DNA of 5,152 nucleotides from Spirochaetota bacterium. GTDB taxonomy: Bacteria > Spirochaetota > Spirochaetia > SZUA-6. Both the position numbers and the translations under genes were made by a program. The stretch covers positions 1 to 5,152 of the forward strand of contig QNBI01000177.1 of NCBI GenBank assembly GCA_003641675.1, given 5' to 3'. The notes beneath the pieces were generated by a model. That model had not been told where the DNA came from, made no database searches, and saw nothing but the letters and a program-made list of their open reading frames with translations. Of this stretch, positions 1-5,152 are shown piece by piece. Numbering within the stretch: position 1 is the first letter of the stretch; each line of letters begins with the position of its first letter.

Positions 1-1
1 C

Positions 2-436
2 ATCTTTGAAGTATTAGAACTTCAAGAAGAACTTCAGATAAAGTATACGGGCGGTACGGTTGTGCACTTTTTTATATGAGAAAAGATTGACAACCCGACG
101 GTGGTAAAAAATATCGTAAAGAAAATATGTACACACTATGCCATACCGTACTTTACCCTAACCCCCACATTTAGCGTCTGTCCCAACTGTGGTTATATAT
201 CCGGCGAACATTTTATTTGTCCGGAATGCGGCAAAGAGGCAGAGGTTTACTCAAGAGTCGTAGGCTACTTTAGAACGGTCAAAAACTGGAACAAGGGGAA
301 AAAGGCTGAGTTTTCCATAAGAGAAACCTTTAAGGTAAGAGGTGTATCTCAAAACACAACCACAAAGCCCTTCCACAACAATAACGACAATGAGAGCTTA
401 AAAACTTCCAGCTTAGAGCTTAAAGGTATTACCTAA
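2..436 (+). CDS. nrdD: Anaerobic ribonucleoside-triphosphate reductase (class III), C-terminal part, interrupted by an in-frame TGA
   Basis: This is the end of the glycyl-radical enzyme that reduces ribonucleoside triphosphates to dNTPs in the cytoplasm without oxygen. The 5' part lies outside the window. Seen directly: one frame runs from base 2 and reads like NrdD on both sides of a TGA at 77-79. Upstream is the YTGGTVVHFF stretch. Downstream are YFTLTPTFSVCP, a four-cysteine zinc site (Cys codons at 179, 188, 218 and 227) and the glycyl-radical loop SRVVGY, with the radical glycine at 263-265. The protein continues 56 residues beyond that glycine, about 25 more than I remember for E. coli NrdD, as an Asn/Thr/Ser-rich tail. 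A GTG at 101 could be called as a start after the TGA, but the product would be only a C-terminal scrap, so I treat 2-436 as one gene. If TGA stops translation, the main product lacks both the zinc site and the radical glycine and should be inactive. nrdG follows 25 bp later, as expected for its activase. Confidence 0.9.
77..79 (+). other. nrdD: In-frame TGA within nrdD at a usually glycine position
   Basis: The codon falls between HFFI and EKID in the NrdD frame. From memory of NrdD homologues, this segment usually reads like HxFLGEK, so the TGA replaces a glycine codon and is one base away from GGA. Both flanks stay in frame and conserved, so this is a nonsense substitution or a base-calling error rather than a frameshift. 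Recoding to glycine is unlikely, because NrdG and MetE contain 52 glycines, all GGN, and no internal TGA. Confidence 0.85.
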
Positions 437-461
437 AAGTCTAAAAGATAAGAGGGTATAA

Positions 462-1127
462 ATGCGAATAGGAGGACTACTAAAAATCTCTCTAATAGAT
501 TATCCGGGTAAAATAGCCGCCGTGGTCTTTACCCAGGGGTGTAACTTTAGATGTTTCTACTGTCACAACCCGGAATTGGTATACTCCAAACAATTTACAG
601 AACCGATCCCGGGAAAAGGGGTACTGAGATTTTTACAGAAGAGGAGAGGAATGCTGGAGGGGGTTTCTATTACCGGGGGCGAACCCCTTATGCAACCTGA
701 CATAGAAATATTTGTAGAGCAAATCGCAAAAATGGGATTTATGGTAAAGATAGATACAAATGGGAGTTTCCCCGATACCCTAAAACGCCTTATAGACTCC
801 GGCAATATCCACTATATAGCAATGGATATAAAGGCTCCGGAAAACATGTATGAAACAATCACAGGTACAAGAGTCGACCTTAAGAAAATAAAAGAGAGCA
901 TAGAAATAATAATGAAATCCGGATTGGAATACGAGTTTAGAACAACATACGTAAACCAACTATGCAAAGACGAGGCTATTAGCGGGATAAAGAAACTTAT
1001 AGAGGGTGCTAAAAACTACTACATACAGAGGTCAAACCATCCTAACACATGTAACGGCAAATTGGAAGATTTCCTCCGAATAAAAAAAATCATGGGAGAA
1101 ACGGTAGAGCATTGCGAAATACGCTGA
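462..1127 (+). CDS. nrdG: Anaerobic ribonucleotide reductase activating protein, radical SAM (NrdG2 type)
   Basis: This 221-residue cytoplasmic radical-SAM enzyme should use a 4Fe-4S cluster and S-adenosylmethionine to install the glycyl radical on NrdD. Seen: the cluster motif CxxxCxxC at Cys27, Cys31 and Cys34 (CNFRCFYCHN), preceded by the SLIDYPGK stretch typical of the family, and the SAM-contacting GGEP at residues 72-75. The length and opening fit the NrdG2-type activase found in many anaerobes and archaea better than the shorter E. coli NrdG. The ATG at 462 is preceded by a modest GAGG-type ribosome site at about 451-456, and its position fits the family's N-terminus. It lies 25 bp after nrdD and 64 bp before metE on the same strand, so a shared transcript is plausible. 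It ends in TGA, with an in-frame TAG seven codons further on. A pyruvate formate-lyase activase relative is the main alternative, but the neighbouring nrdD makes the NrdD role much more likely. Confidence 0.93.
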   Translation: MRIGGLLKISLIDYPGKIAAVVFTQGCNFRCFYCHNPELVYSKQFTEPIPGKGVLRFLQKRRGMLEGVSITGGEPLMQPDIEIFVEQIAKMGFMVKIDTNGSFPDTLKRLIDSGNIHYIAMDIKAPENMYETITGTRVDLKKIKESIEIIMKSGLEYEFRTTYVNQLCKDEAISGIKKLIEGAKNYYIQRSNHPNTCNGKLEDFLRIKKIMGETVEHCEIR

Positions 1128-1191
1128 ATATTAAATTACCCTAAATAGGGCTTAATAGAAATGTAAAATCAAACGAAAGGAGAACATATCA

Positions 1192-3336
1192 ATGACAACT
1201 TACGCATACGGATTCCCGAGAATCGGCAAGAACAGAGAGTACAAGAAATTAATAGAGGGCTATTGGAAAGGAGAGTTTTCAGCAGAAGATTTAAGAGAGG
1301 GAATAGCCAAACTAGAAGAGGAAATCCTCAAAGCATATAAAAAACAGGTTAACTACTATCCGACACATGAAATCACTGTCTATGACAATATGTTGGATAT
1401 GGCAGTTATGATTGGTCTATACACCCCAACTGATTTCAATAAATACTTCAACCTATGCAGGGGAGAAAATGCCCTTGAGCTTACAAAATGGTTTAACACA
1501 AACTATCACTATCTGGTCCCAGATTTTTCAGGGAACAACATTCAACTAAAGAAAAATGGATACAAAAGCCTCCTAAAAAAACAACCCGGCCAACAAAAAC
1601 TTCCATACCTTATTGGTCCGTTTACACTATTAAAATTATCTAAGGGTATAACAACAGATAATGAATTTGAAAAAAGACTTGAAGAAATAGCAAACATATA
1701 CAGAGAGATAATAACAGAGGTCGAGAGTGTTCATATAGAGGAACCCGCTCTTGTAACGGACCTGAAAGAACGTGAGATAAGTCTTATAGAAAAAACCTAT
1801 AACACAATAAAGAAAAACACCAACTGCAAGATATATCTCTTCACTTACTACGATTCAGTGGATTTTTTAGAACGCTTAATAAACCTACCAGTAGAAGCCA
1901 TAGGACTTGACTTTGTAAGTAACAATAAAAACTTAAAAGAGATAGAAAGAATAGGGTTTCCAGAGGATAAGATACTAATAGCAGGCATTGTTAACGGTAG
2001 AAACGTATGGAAAACCGATGCAACCAGTGCAATAAATATATTAAACAGACTATCCAAACATACGAAAAATCTATGGATATCTAACGCAGCTCCCCTGTAT
2101 CATCTTCCCGTAACAACGGAGGGCGAATCATTGGAAAATGAGCTTAGAGAAAGACTTGCCTTTGCTACAGAGAAATTAGCCGAATTAAGAGAAATAGCCA
2201 CATTTTTTGACAACCAAAGCATTGCAGAAGAAAAAACAGAAAACAAAAAATCCGAATACTCTCCACCATCGGAAAAATCGGAAAACCTTCCATCCTTTTC
2301 TTATACCCAAAGAAGAGAAATTCAGAAATCCATATTCAACCTGCCGCTCTTCCCATCAACAACCATAGGAAGCTTTCCGCAAACCCCGGAGGTACGAAAA
2401 AAGAGAAGACAATTTAAAACAGGCAAAATATCAGAGGATGAATACGACAAATTCATCAGGGATAAGATAAAGGAACTTATTAAGTTACAGGAAGAAATAG
2501 GTCTGGATGTACTTGTCCACGGAGAGTTTGAACGCTCGGACATGGTGGAATTTTTCGCAGAAAAGCTAAACGGAATAGCTACGACAAAAAAGGGGTGGAT
2601 AATATCCTATGGCACACGATGCTACAGACCAGCGATAATCCACTCCGATGTATCAAGATCTAAGGCAATGACACTGAACGAGATAACCTATGCTCAAAGC
2701 CTTACCAACAAACCTGTTAAAGGGATGCTTACAGGCCCGATAACCATACTTGCCTGGAGTTACATACGAGAGGATATCCCGGAAGCCAAAGTAGCATATC
2801 AACTCGCCTCCGCCCTACGAGAGGAAATAGAAGACCTGGAAAAGGCCGGAATAAAAATAGTACAGATAGATGAACCTGCCTTCAGAGAGAAAGCACCCAT
2901 AAAACGACGAAATTGGGAAGCATACTTTAGGTGGGCAATCGGGGCATTTAACAGCGCAGCCGTGTCAAGACCCGAGACTCAGCTACATACCCACATGTGT
3001 TACTCCGAATTCGGTGAGATTATAGAGTATATAAACAGAATGCACTTCGACGTAATATCGATAGAGGCAACGCGTAGTAGAGGAGACATTATAGAGGCCT
3101 TTGAGCGTGTGGAATTTGACCGTCAGATAGGTCTCGGGGTATGGGACATTCACTCTCCCGTTATACCAAAAATTGAAGAGATGAAAGAGATAGTAAACAG
3201 GGCACTTAAGGTTATCCCACGAGAAAACTTCTGGATAAATCCAGACTGTGGATTAAAAACCAGACAATGGGAAGAAACAATTCCTTCCCTAAAAAATCTT
3301 ATGCAACTGGTAAAAAAACTAAGAGAAGAACATTAA
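1192..3336 (+). CDS. metE: Cobalamin-independent methionine synthase (5-methyltetrahydropteroyltriglutamate-homocysteine methyltransferase)
   Basis: This zinc enzyme transfers the methyl group of 5-methyl-tetrahydropteroyl-triglutamate to homocysteine, the last step of methionine synthesis, in the cytoplasm without vitamin B12. Seen: 714 residues with the two-barrel layout. The N-terminal half (about 1-330) opens with YGFPRIGKNREYKK. A charged, Lys/Glu/Ser-rich linker follows at about 340-380, and the catalytic half starts near residue 384 (LPLFPSTTIGSFPQT). The zinc ligands are all present: His601, Cys603, Glu625 and Cys686, in THMC, SIEATRS and NPDCGLKTR. Their spacing of 2, 22 and 61 equals that of E. 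coli His641, Cys643, Glu665 and Cys726. VHGEFERSDMVEFF is the expected substrate-site segment. The protein is about 40 residues shorter than E. coli MetE, with no motif lost. The ATG is supported by AAAGGAG at 1176-1182, nine bases upstream. The 64-bp leader is too short for a SAM or cobalamin riboswitch. It contains only a weak CCCTAAATAGGG repeat at 1139-1150, so regulation is not visible. Confidence 0.97.
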   Translation: MTTYAYGFPRIGKNREYKKLIEGYWKGEFSAEDLREGIAKLEEEILKAYKKQVNYYPTHEITVYDNMLDMAVMIGLYTPTDFNKYFNLCRGENALELTKWFNTNYHYLVPDFSGNNIQLKKNGYKSLLKKQPGQQKLPYLIGPFTLLKLSKGITTDNEFEKRLEEIANIYREIITEVESVHIEEPALVTDLKEREISLIEKTYNTIKKNTNCKIYLFTYYDSVDFLERLINLPVEAIGLDFVSNNKNLKEIERIGFPEDKILIAGIVNGRNVWKTDATSAINILNRLSKHTKNLWISNAAPLYHLPVTTEGESLENELRERLAFATEKLAELREIATFFDNQSIAEEKTENKKSEYSPPSEKSENLPSFSYTQRREIQKSIFNLPLFPSTTIGSFPQTPEVRKKRRQFKTGKISEDEYDKFIRDKIKELIKLQEEIGLDVLVHGEFERSDMVEFFAEKLNGIATTKKGWIISYGTRCYRPAIIHSDVSRSKAMTLNEITYAQSLTNKPVKGMLTGPITILAWSYIREDIPEAKVAYQLASALREEIEDLEKAGIKIVQIDEPAFREKAPIKRRNWEAYFRWAIGAFNSAAVSRPETQLHTHMCYSEFGEIIEYINRMHFDVISIEATRSRGDIIEAFERVEFDRQIGLGVWDIHSPVIPKIEEMKEIVNRALKVIPRENFWINPDCGLKTRQWEETIPSLKNLMQLVKKLREEH

Positions 3337-3342
3337 AAATAG

Positions 3343-3483
3343 TTATGGTTTTCTTTTGTGCCGCTTATCAAGCCTAAGAACCGATTCGTCGATGCCCATG
3401 CTCTTCAATTGGTTTATTAACCTGTGGCGCAACCTGTTAAACTGATGAAGCATCTGGTAGATAACCACCCTATCCACTCTCAT
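3343..3483 (-). CDS. Small basic protein of unknown function (46 aa)
   Basis: I do not recognise this protein. It is an open frame of 46 codons plus TAA, starting at ATG 3483. It is supported by a strong ribosome site (AAAGGAGGGG, 3504-3495), and the ATG is the only usual start codon after an in-frame TAG upstream. The product begins MRVDRVVIYQMLHQFNR, looks wholly helical and amphipathic, has no cysteine, signal peptide or membrane segment, and ends in a strongly basic tail (DKRHKRKP). It lies tail to tail with metE, with 6 bp between the two stop codons, and 50 bp downstream of the truncated 58-codon frame on the same strand, so it may have been the last gene of an operon cut by the mobile element. 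Its codon choice (AGG, ATA) resembles the host genes. Chance is possible at this length, but the ribosome site makes it credible. Confidence 0.5.
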   Translation of the reverse strand: MRVDRVVIYQMLHQFNRLRHRLINQLKSMGIDESVLRLDKRHKRKP

Positions 3484-3494
3484 ATCAGGTTTTT

Positions 3495-3504
3495 CCCCTC
3501 CTTT
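3495..3504 (-). promoter_or_regulatory. Strong Shine-Dalgarno sequence for the 46-codon frame
   Basis: The minus strand reads AAAGGAGGGG, a near-complete match to the 16S anti-Shine-Dalgarno sequence, ending 11 bases before the ATG at 3483. It is the best-matching ribosome site I saw in the window and is the main reason to call the small gene. Confidence 0.6.
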
Positions 3505-3533
3505 AGTAGGACCTTTGAAAAATTTCCGAATTC

Positions 3534-3710
3534 CTATTCTACCCGACTACTTATTTTACCGGTAAAAAAGAAAACAACAGACTTAACTATTTTCTGGATA
3601 TAGGTATTTAACCCTTCCTTCTCAAAACGCCGCACGGAGACATAGATAAAAATATCCGAATAAACCCTAAATCTTTCAATCTCCGAGGCCCTGTTTATAT
3701 AATCAATATC
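3534..3710 (-). pseudogene. 3' remnant of an unknown gene truncated by the IS66-type element (58 codons)
   Basis: The minus-strand frame from 3710 to the TAG at 3534-3536 encodes 58 residues (DIDYINRASEIERF at the start, KSVVFFFTGKISSRVE at the end) and has no start codon at its head. Its first codon abuts the outer end of the inverted repeat at 3711, and the codon before it is a TAA supplied by the repeat itself. The simplest reading is that the element inserted in a host gene and only its last part remains on this side. Codon use resembles the host genes. I do not recognise the family. The missing upstream part is not evident beyond the other end of the element (5029-5152), which suggests an accompanying deletion or rearrangement. 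Alternatively, the frame is open only by chance. Confidence 0.4.
3554..3567. repeat. Perfect 14-bp palindrome TTTTACCGGTAAAA
   Basis: The sequence equals its own reverse complement with no loop, so it suits a dimeric DNA-binding protein better than an RNA hairpin terminator. It lies near the 3' end of the truncated 58-codon frame, about 70 bp upstream of the small gene's start. No promoter boxes are clear beside it. It may be an operator or simply coincidence in AT-rich DNA. Confidence 0.3.
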
Positions 3711-3724
3711 TTAACTATTCAGCT
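3711..3724 (-). repeat. Left terminal inverted repeat of the IS66-type element
   Basis: The plus strand reads TTAACTATTCAGCT, the reverse complement of 5015-5028 except for the outermost base (T here, where the other end has G). After one inner mismatch three more bases (AAT) match. The inner base is shared with the TAA stop of the transposase remnant. Confidence 0.8.
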
Positions 3725-4062
3725 TAATTGAGATGCTTAGACAAGCCATTAACATCTGCCATCATAAAATCAGGATATTTCCCAAGAAAGAGTAATGTCA
3801 AAACGTCATTCGCGGAAACCCCTTGCTTTCTGCAGGTAGAAATATAGCTTCTGATTCTACAGAAGAATTTGGAACCTTCAGGAGATCGAAAACATCCGGC
3901 GATTTTCTGGTGAACCTTAGTCATTCTTAAATCTTTTTCACCTTGATTATTTGTAAAGGGTACAACCTTACTATCCATGAAGCGAAGTACATCTGCTTCG
4001 AAGTTTTTTAGCCGTTCCAAAAGGTTTCTTGCCATTGACCATTTTAAACGCCCACGCTTTGT
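3724..4062 (-). pseudogene. tnpC: IS66-family transposase TnpC, C-terminal remnant
   Basis: The frame encodes the last 112 or so residues of an IS66 DDE transposase. Seen: TKRGRLKWSMARNLLERL, a region that sits inside the transposase domain in full-length proteins, then VPFTNNQGEKDLRM, then KIAGCFRSPEGSKFFCRIRSY, then a C-terminal helical part ending LSKHLN. The Glu of NNQGEKDLR (codon 33 counted from the ATG at 4035) corresponds to the last acidic residue of the DDE triad. Both aspartates and the N-terminal DNA-binding and zinc regions are absent; full TnpC is several hundred residues longer. Homology begins upstream of the first ATG (4035) at about 4062, just after an in-frame TGA, and there is no ribosome site, so this is a truncated gene rather than a short one. 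It begins only 7 bp after the DUF4338 stop and ends on the left inverted repeat. Confidence 0.88.
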
Positions 4063-4069
4063 TCAATTT

Positions 4070-4951
4070 TCACGCTTCTAAACCCTTTGATGAGAGCGTG
4101 CGGTATAGGGGCGACAGCGGGTAGAACCAAACAGATTTGATCGGCGCTTTCGGTTTTCCTGTTTTATAGTTACGAGTAAGTCCGGTTGTTTCTCCTACCT
4201 TCACCCAATTAGCGGCTTTATAGCAGGTACCCTGGAATCGATCATTCTCAACGTAGGTTTCCAAAAGAGCAATAGGATGCCCATATTTGTCCTCCCAGTC
4301 TGCTGAAACACGCCGGCTGATTTTCGCTAAAAGATGACTTGCTAAATGCTTAACCCTTACTTCAGGTAAAATCAAGAATCGCATGTTGTTGGCAATATGG
4401 GAGAGCCCTCTCCTGCGGCCTTCTTCATCCCATCCAATAAAGCGATCTCTACATGAAACTCTCCATGCAGGTGCACCAAACAGCAAGCACCCGAGTATGC
4501 GATCCTCACAATCATAGACAAGATATCGAAGATTTTCGCCAACAGGACCACTGTACCCAAGATAGTGAAAGTGAGATAAAAGAGATCTGAAAAGTTGTGC
4601 CTGTTCTTGCGTCTCTACCTTTCTAATCTGAATCGGCTGAATTACTGATAAACTCTCATTAATAGGCTGATATTCCGGTTTTTCATGTTTGAACTTATAC
4701 CGATATTCGTTGTTTGCAGACCGAACCGGGGCAGGAAGGTCTATAAGGTTCTCTTTGTAAAGCTTTCTTAGCAATGCCCTGGCGGCTATATCTTTCGGCC
4801 TTCCCGCATCATTCTTCCAGTCCCATAAATGGCAGAGTTCTTTAGAAATCCGAGTACGGTGCCAGTTTGGATGAGACACAATGATAGACTGGATTGTTTT
4901 GATATCTTTATCTGTTACTGTCCGACCCTGAACTCTTCGACTCACTTCCAT
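4070..4951 (-). CDS. DUF4338 (Druantia DruA-family) protein, apparently intact
   Basis: This 293-residue protein has the family's full layout. Residues 1-75 form a helical, probably winged-helix-like N-terminus (SHPNWHRTRISKELCHLWDW, GRPKDIAARALLRKL). After a linker, the conserved core follows: HYLGYSGPVGENLRYLV from 129, RDRFIGW from 168, NNMRFLILPEVRVKHLASHLL at 188-208, ETYVENDRFQGTCYKAANW at 231-249, then VGETTG and a C-terminal FYPL. The alternation of RFLILP, LASHLL and a late CYKAANWVKVG resembles acetyltransferase (GNAT) architecture, but that is my inference. DruA belongs to Druantia phage defence, yet no druB-E or helicase gene is here. Stand-alone relatives are common, and their biochemical role is not known to me. 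The ATG at 4951 is the only usual start after an in-frame TAA at 4970-4972; no Shine-Dalgarno sequence is evident. Placement between IS66-type ends suggests it is a passenger or accessory gene of a mobile element. It ends in TGA, used as a normal stop. Confidence 0.9.
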   Translation of the reverse strand: MEVSRRVQGRTVTDKDIKTIQSIIVSHPNWHRTRISKELCHLWDWKNDAGRPKDIAARALLRKLYKENLIDLPAPVRSANNEYRYKFKHEKPEYQPINESLSVIQPIQIRKVETQEQAQLFRSLLSHFHYLGYSGPVGENLRYLVYDCEDRILGCLLFGAPAWRVSCRDRFIGWDEEGRRRGLSHIANNMRFLILPEVRVKHLASHLLAKISRRVSADWEDKYGHPIALLETYVENDRFQGTCYKAANWVKVGETTGLTRNYKTGKPKAPIKSVWFYPLSPLYRTLSSKGLEA

Positions 4952-5014
4952 GAATCGAACTGTAGCATATTATTCCTGGGGAGTCCATAACTTCATGCGA
5001 CTTTTTTCGTATTG

Positions 5015-5028
5015 AGCTGAATAGTTAC
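5015..5028 (+). repeat. Right terminal inverted repeat of the IS66-type element
   Basis: The plus strand reads AGCTGAATAGTTAC. Read inward from outside it starts GTAACTATTCAGCT, with the GTAA start I associate with IS66-family ends. It lies 63 bp upstream of the DUF4338 start codon and pairs with 3711-3724 at 13 of 14 bases. Confidence 0.8.
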
Positions 5029-5071
5029 AAACATAATAATATAAAAACAATGTTTATATCTGGGAGGGTAT

Positions 5072-5140
5072 ATGCTTAATAATTCAGGCTGTCCGACAAC
5101 CCCTAAAAAAGAGAAATCATTGAACAAGATGATAAGATAG
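5072..5140 (+). CDS. Possible 22-codon open frame, doubtful
   Basis: ATG at 5072 follows GGGAGGG (5062-5068) at a rather short spacing and runs 22 codons to a TAG, encoding MLNNSGCPTTPKKEKSLNK plus three more residues. It is lysine-rich and has no recognisable family. It could be a leader peptide, a broken start of a gene continuing past the window, or chance. It is the only thing I can point to in the 124 bp right of the mobile element. Confidence 0.2.
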   Translation: MLNNSGCPTTPKKEKSLNKMIR

Positions 5141-5152
5141 AGTAAACTTACA

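Larger units (their letters stand above)
3711..5028 (-). mobile_element. IS66-type element (1,318 bp) with a DUF4338 gene in place of most of the transposase
   Basis: The boundaries are set by a 14-bp inverted repeat, 3711-3724 and 5015-5028, matching at 13 of 14 bases. Contents in the direction of reading: a short leader (5014-4952), an intact DUF4338 gene, a 7-bp gap, and the C-terminal remnant of an IS66-family TnpC whose stop codon touches the left repeat. IS66 elements have, from memory, ends beginning GTAA; the right end read inward begins GTAACTATTCAGC, while the left end begins TTAACTATTCAGC. By eye the DUF4338 gene is richer in GC and in CGN arginine codons than metE, consistent with transfer. 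The usual 8-bp target duplication is not seen: the 8 bases outside the left end are TCAATATC and outside the right end AAACATAA. Without the two catalytic aspartates it cannot transpose alone, but intact ends might be used in trans by a full IS66 transposase elsewhere. Confidence 0.75.

Noticed and set aside
77..79. Selenocysteine insertion at the nrdD TGA
   Set aside because: The residue normally there is glycine, not a catalytic cysteine, and I see no convincing stem-loop immediately after the codon.
2..1127. TGA read as glycine (genetic code 25), extending NrdG past 1127 to the TAG seven codons on
   Set aside because: NrdG and MetE contain 52 glycine codons, all GGN, with no internal TGA, and the DUF4338 gene ends in TGA right before unrelated sequence. 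One TGA in nrdD is better explained as mutation or error.
1139..1150. CCCTAAATAGGG as a terminator or riboswitch part upstream of metE
   Set aside because: The stem is only four to five pairs, with no following T run, and the 64-bp gap is too short for a known methionine-related riboswitch.
3411..3422. GGTTTATTAACC hairpin as a terminator for metE
   Set aside because: It has a four-pair stem with no T run and lies inside the small minus-strand frame, about 75 bp past the metE stop.
4070..4951. A Druantia defence operon
   Set aside because: Only the DruA-family gene is present. No DruE helicase or other partner gene flanks it; its neighbours are transposase debris and inverted repeats.
5012..5042. 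TTGAGC and TAATAT as an outward promoter at the right end of the element
   Set aside because: The spacer is 19 bases and both boxes are weak. AT-rich sequence here would give such matches by chance.
4968..5151. Minus-strand open frame of about 60 codons running from the right edge through the right inverted repeat
   Set aside because: It crosses the element boundary, has no start with a ribosome site and an aromatic-rich composition typical of chance frames in AT-rich DNA.

Overview
The window comes from an AT-rich bacterial chromosome, most likely of an anaerobe. The evidence is an oxygen-sensitive class III ribonucleotide reductase (NrdD) with its radical-SAM activase (NrdG), and low-GC, purine-rich plus-strand genes that favour AGA/AGG arginine and ATA isoleucine codons. 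I cannot place it in a phylum. All 52 glycines of NrdG and MetE are written GGN, so the genetic code looks standard.

Left part (1-3336, plus strand): the 3' end of nrdD, then nrdG 25 bp later, then metE 64 bp later. All three read in the same direction and may be co-transcribed, although I see no promoter or convincing terminator. NrdD and NrdG together make dNTPs without oxygen. MetE makes methionine by the cobalamin-independent route. The nrdD reading frame is broken by a TGA at 77-79, at a position normally held by glycine, between two segments that both look like ordinary conserved NrdD.

Middle (3337-3710, minus strand): a 46-codon open frame with a strong Shine-Dalgarno sequence lies tail to tail with metE (6 bp apart). 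Upstream of it is a 58-codon frame with no start, whose 5' side is cut exactly where a mobile element begins. Neither product is recognised.

Right part (3711-5028): a compact element of about 1.3 kb bounded by a 14-bp inverted repeat (13/14 matching). Inside, reading leftward, are an intact DUF4338 (DruA-family) gene and, 7 bp after its stop, the C-terminal remnant of an IS66-family transposase whose stop codon overlaps the inner base of the left repeat. The element therefore looks like an IS66-type insertion sequence in which most of tnpC has been replaced by a DUF4338 gene. It could not move itself with this transposase fragment, but could perhaps be moved in trans. I see no flanking target duplication. 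None of the other Druantia genes is present, so nothing here argues for a complete Druantia defence system.

The last 124 bp (5029-5152) are AT-rich and contain only a doubtful 22-codon frame.
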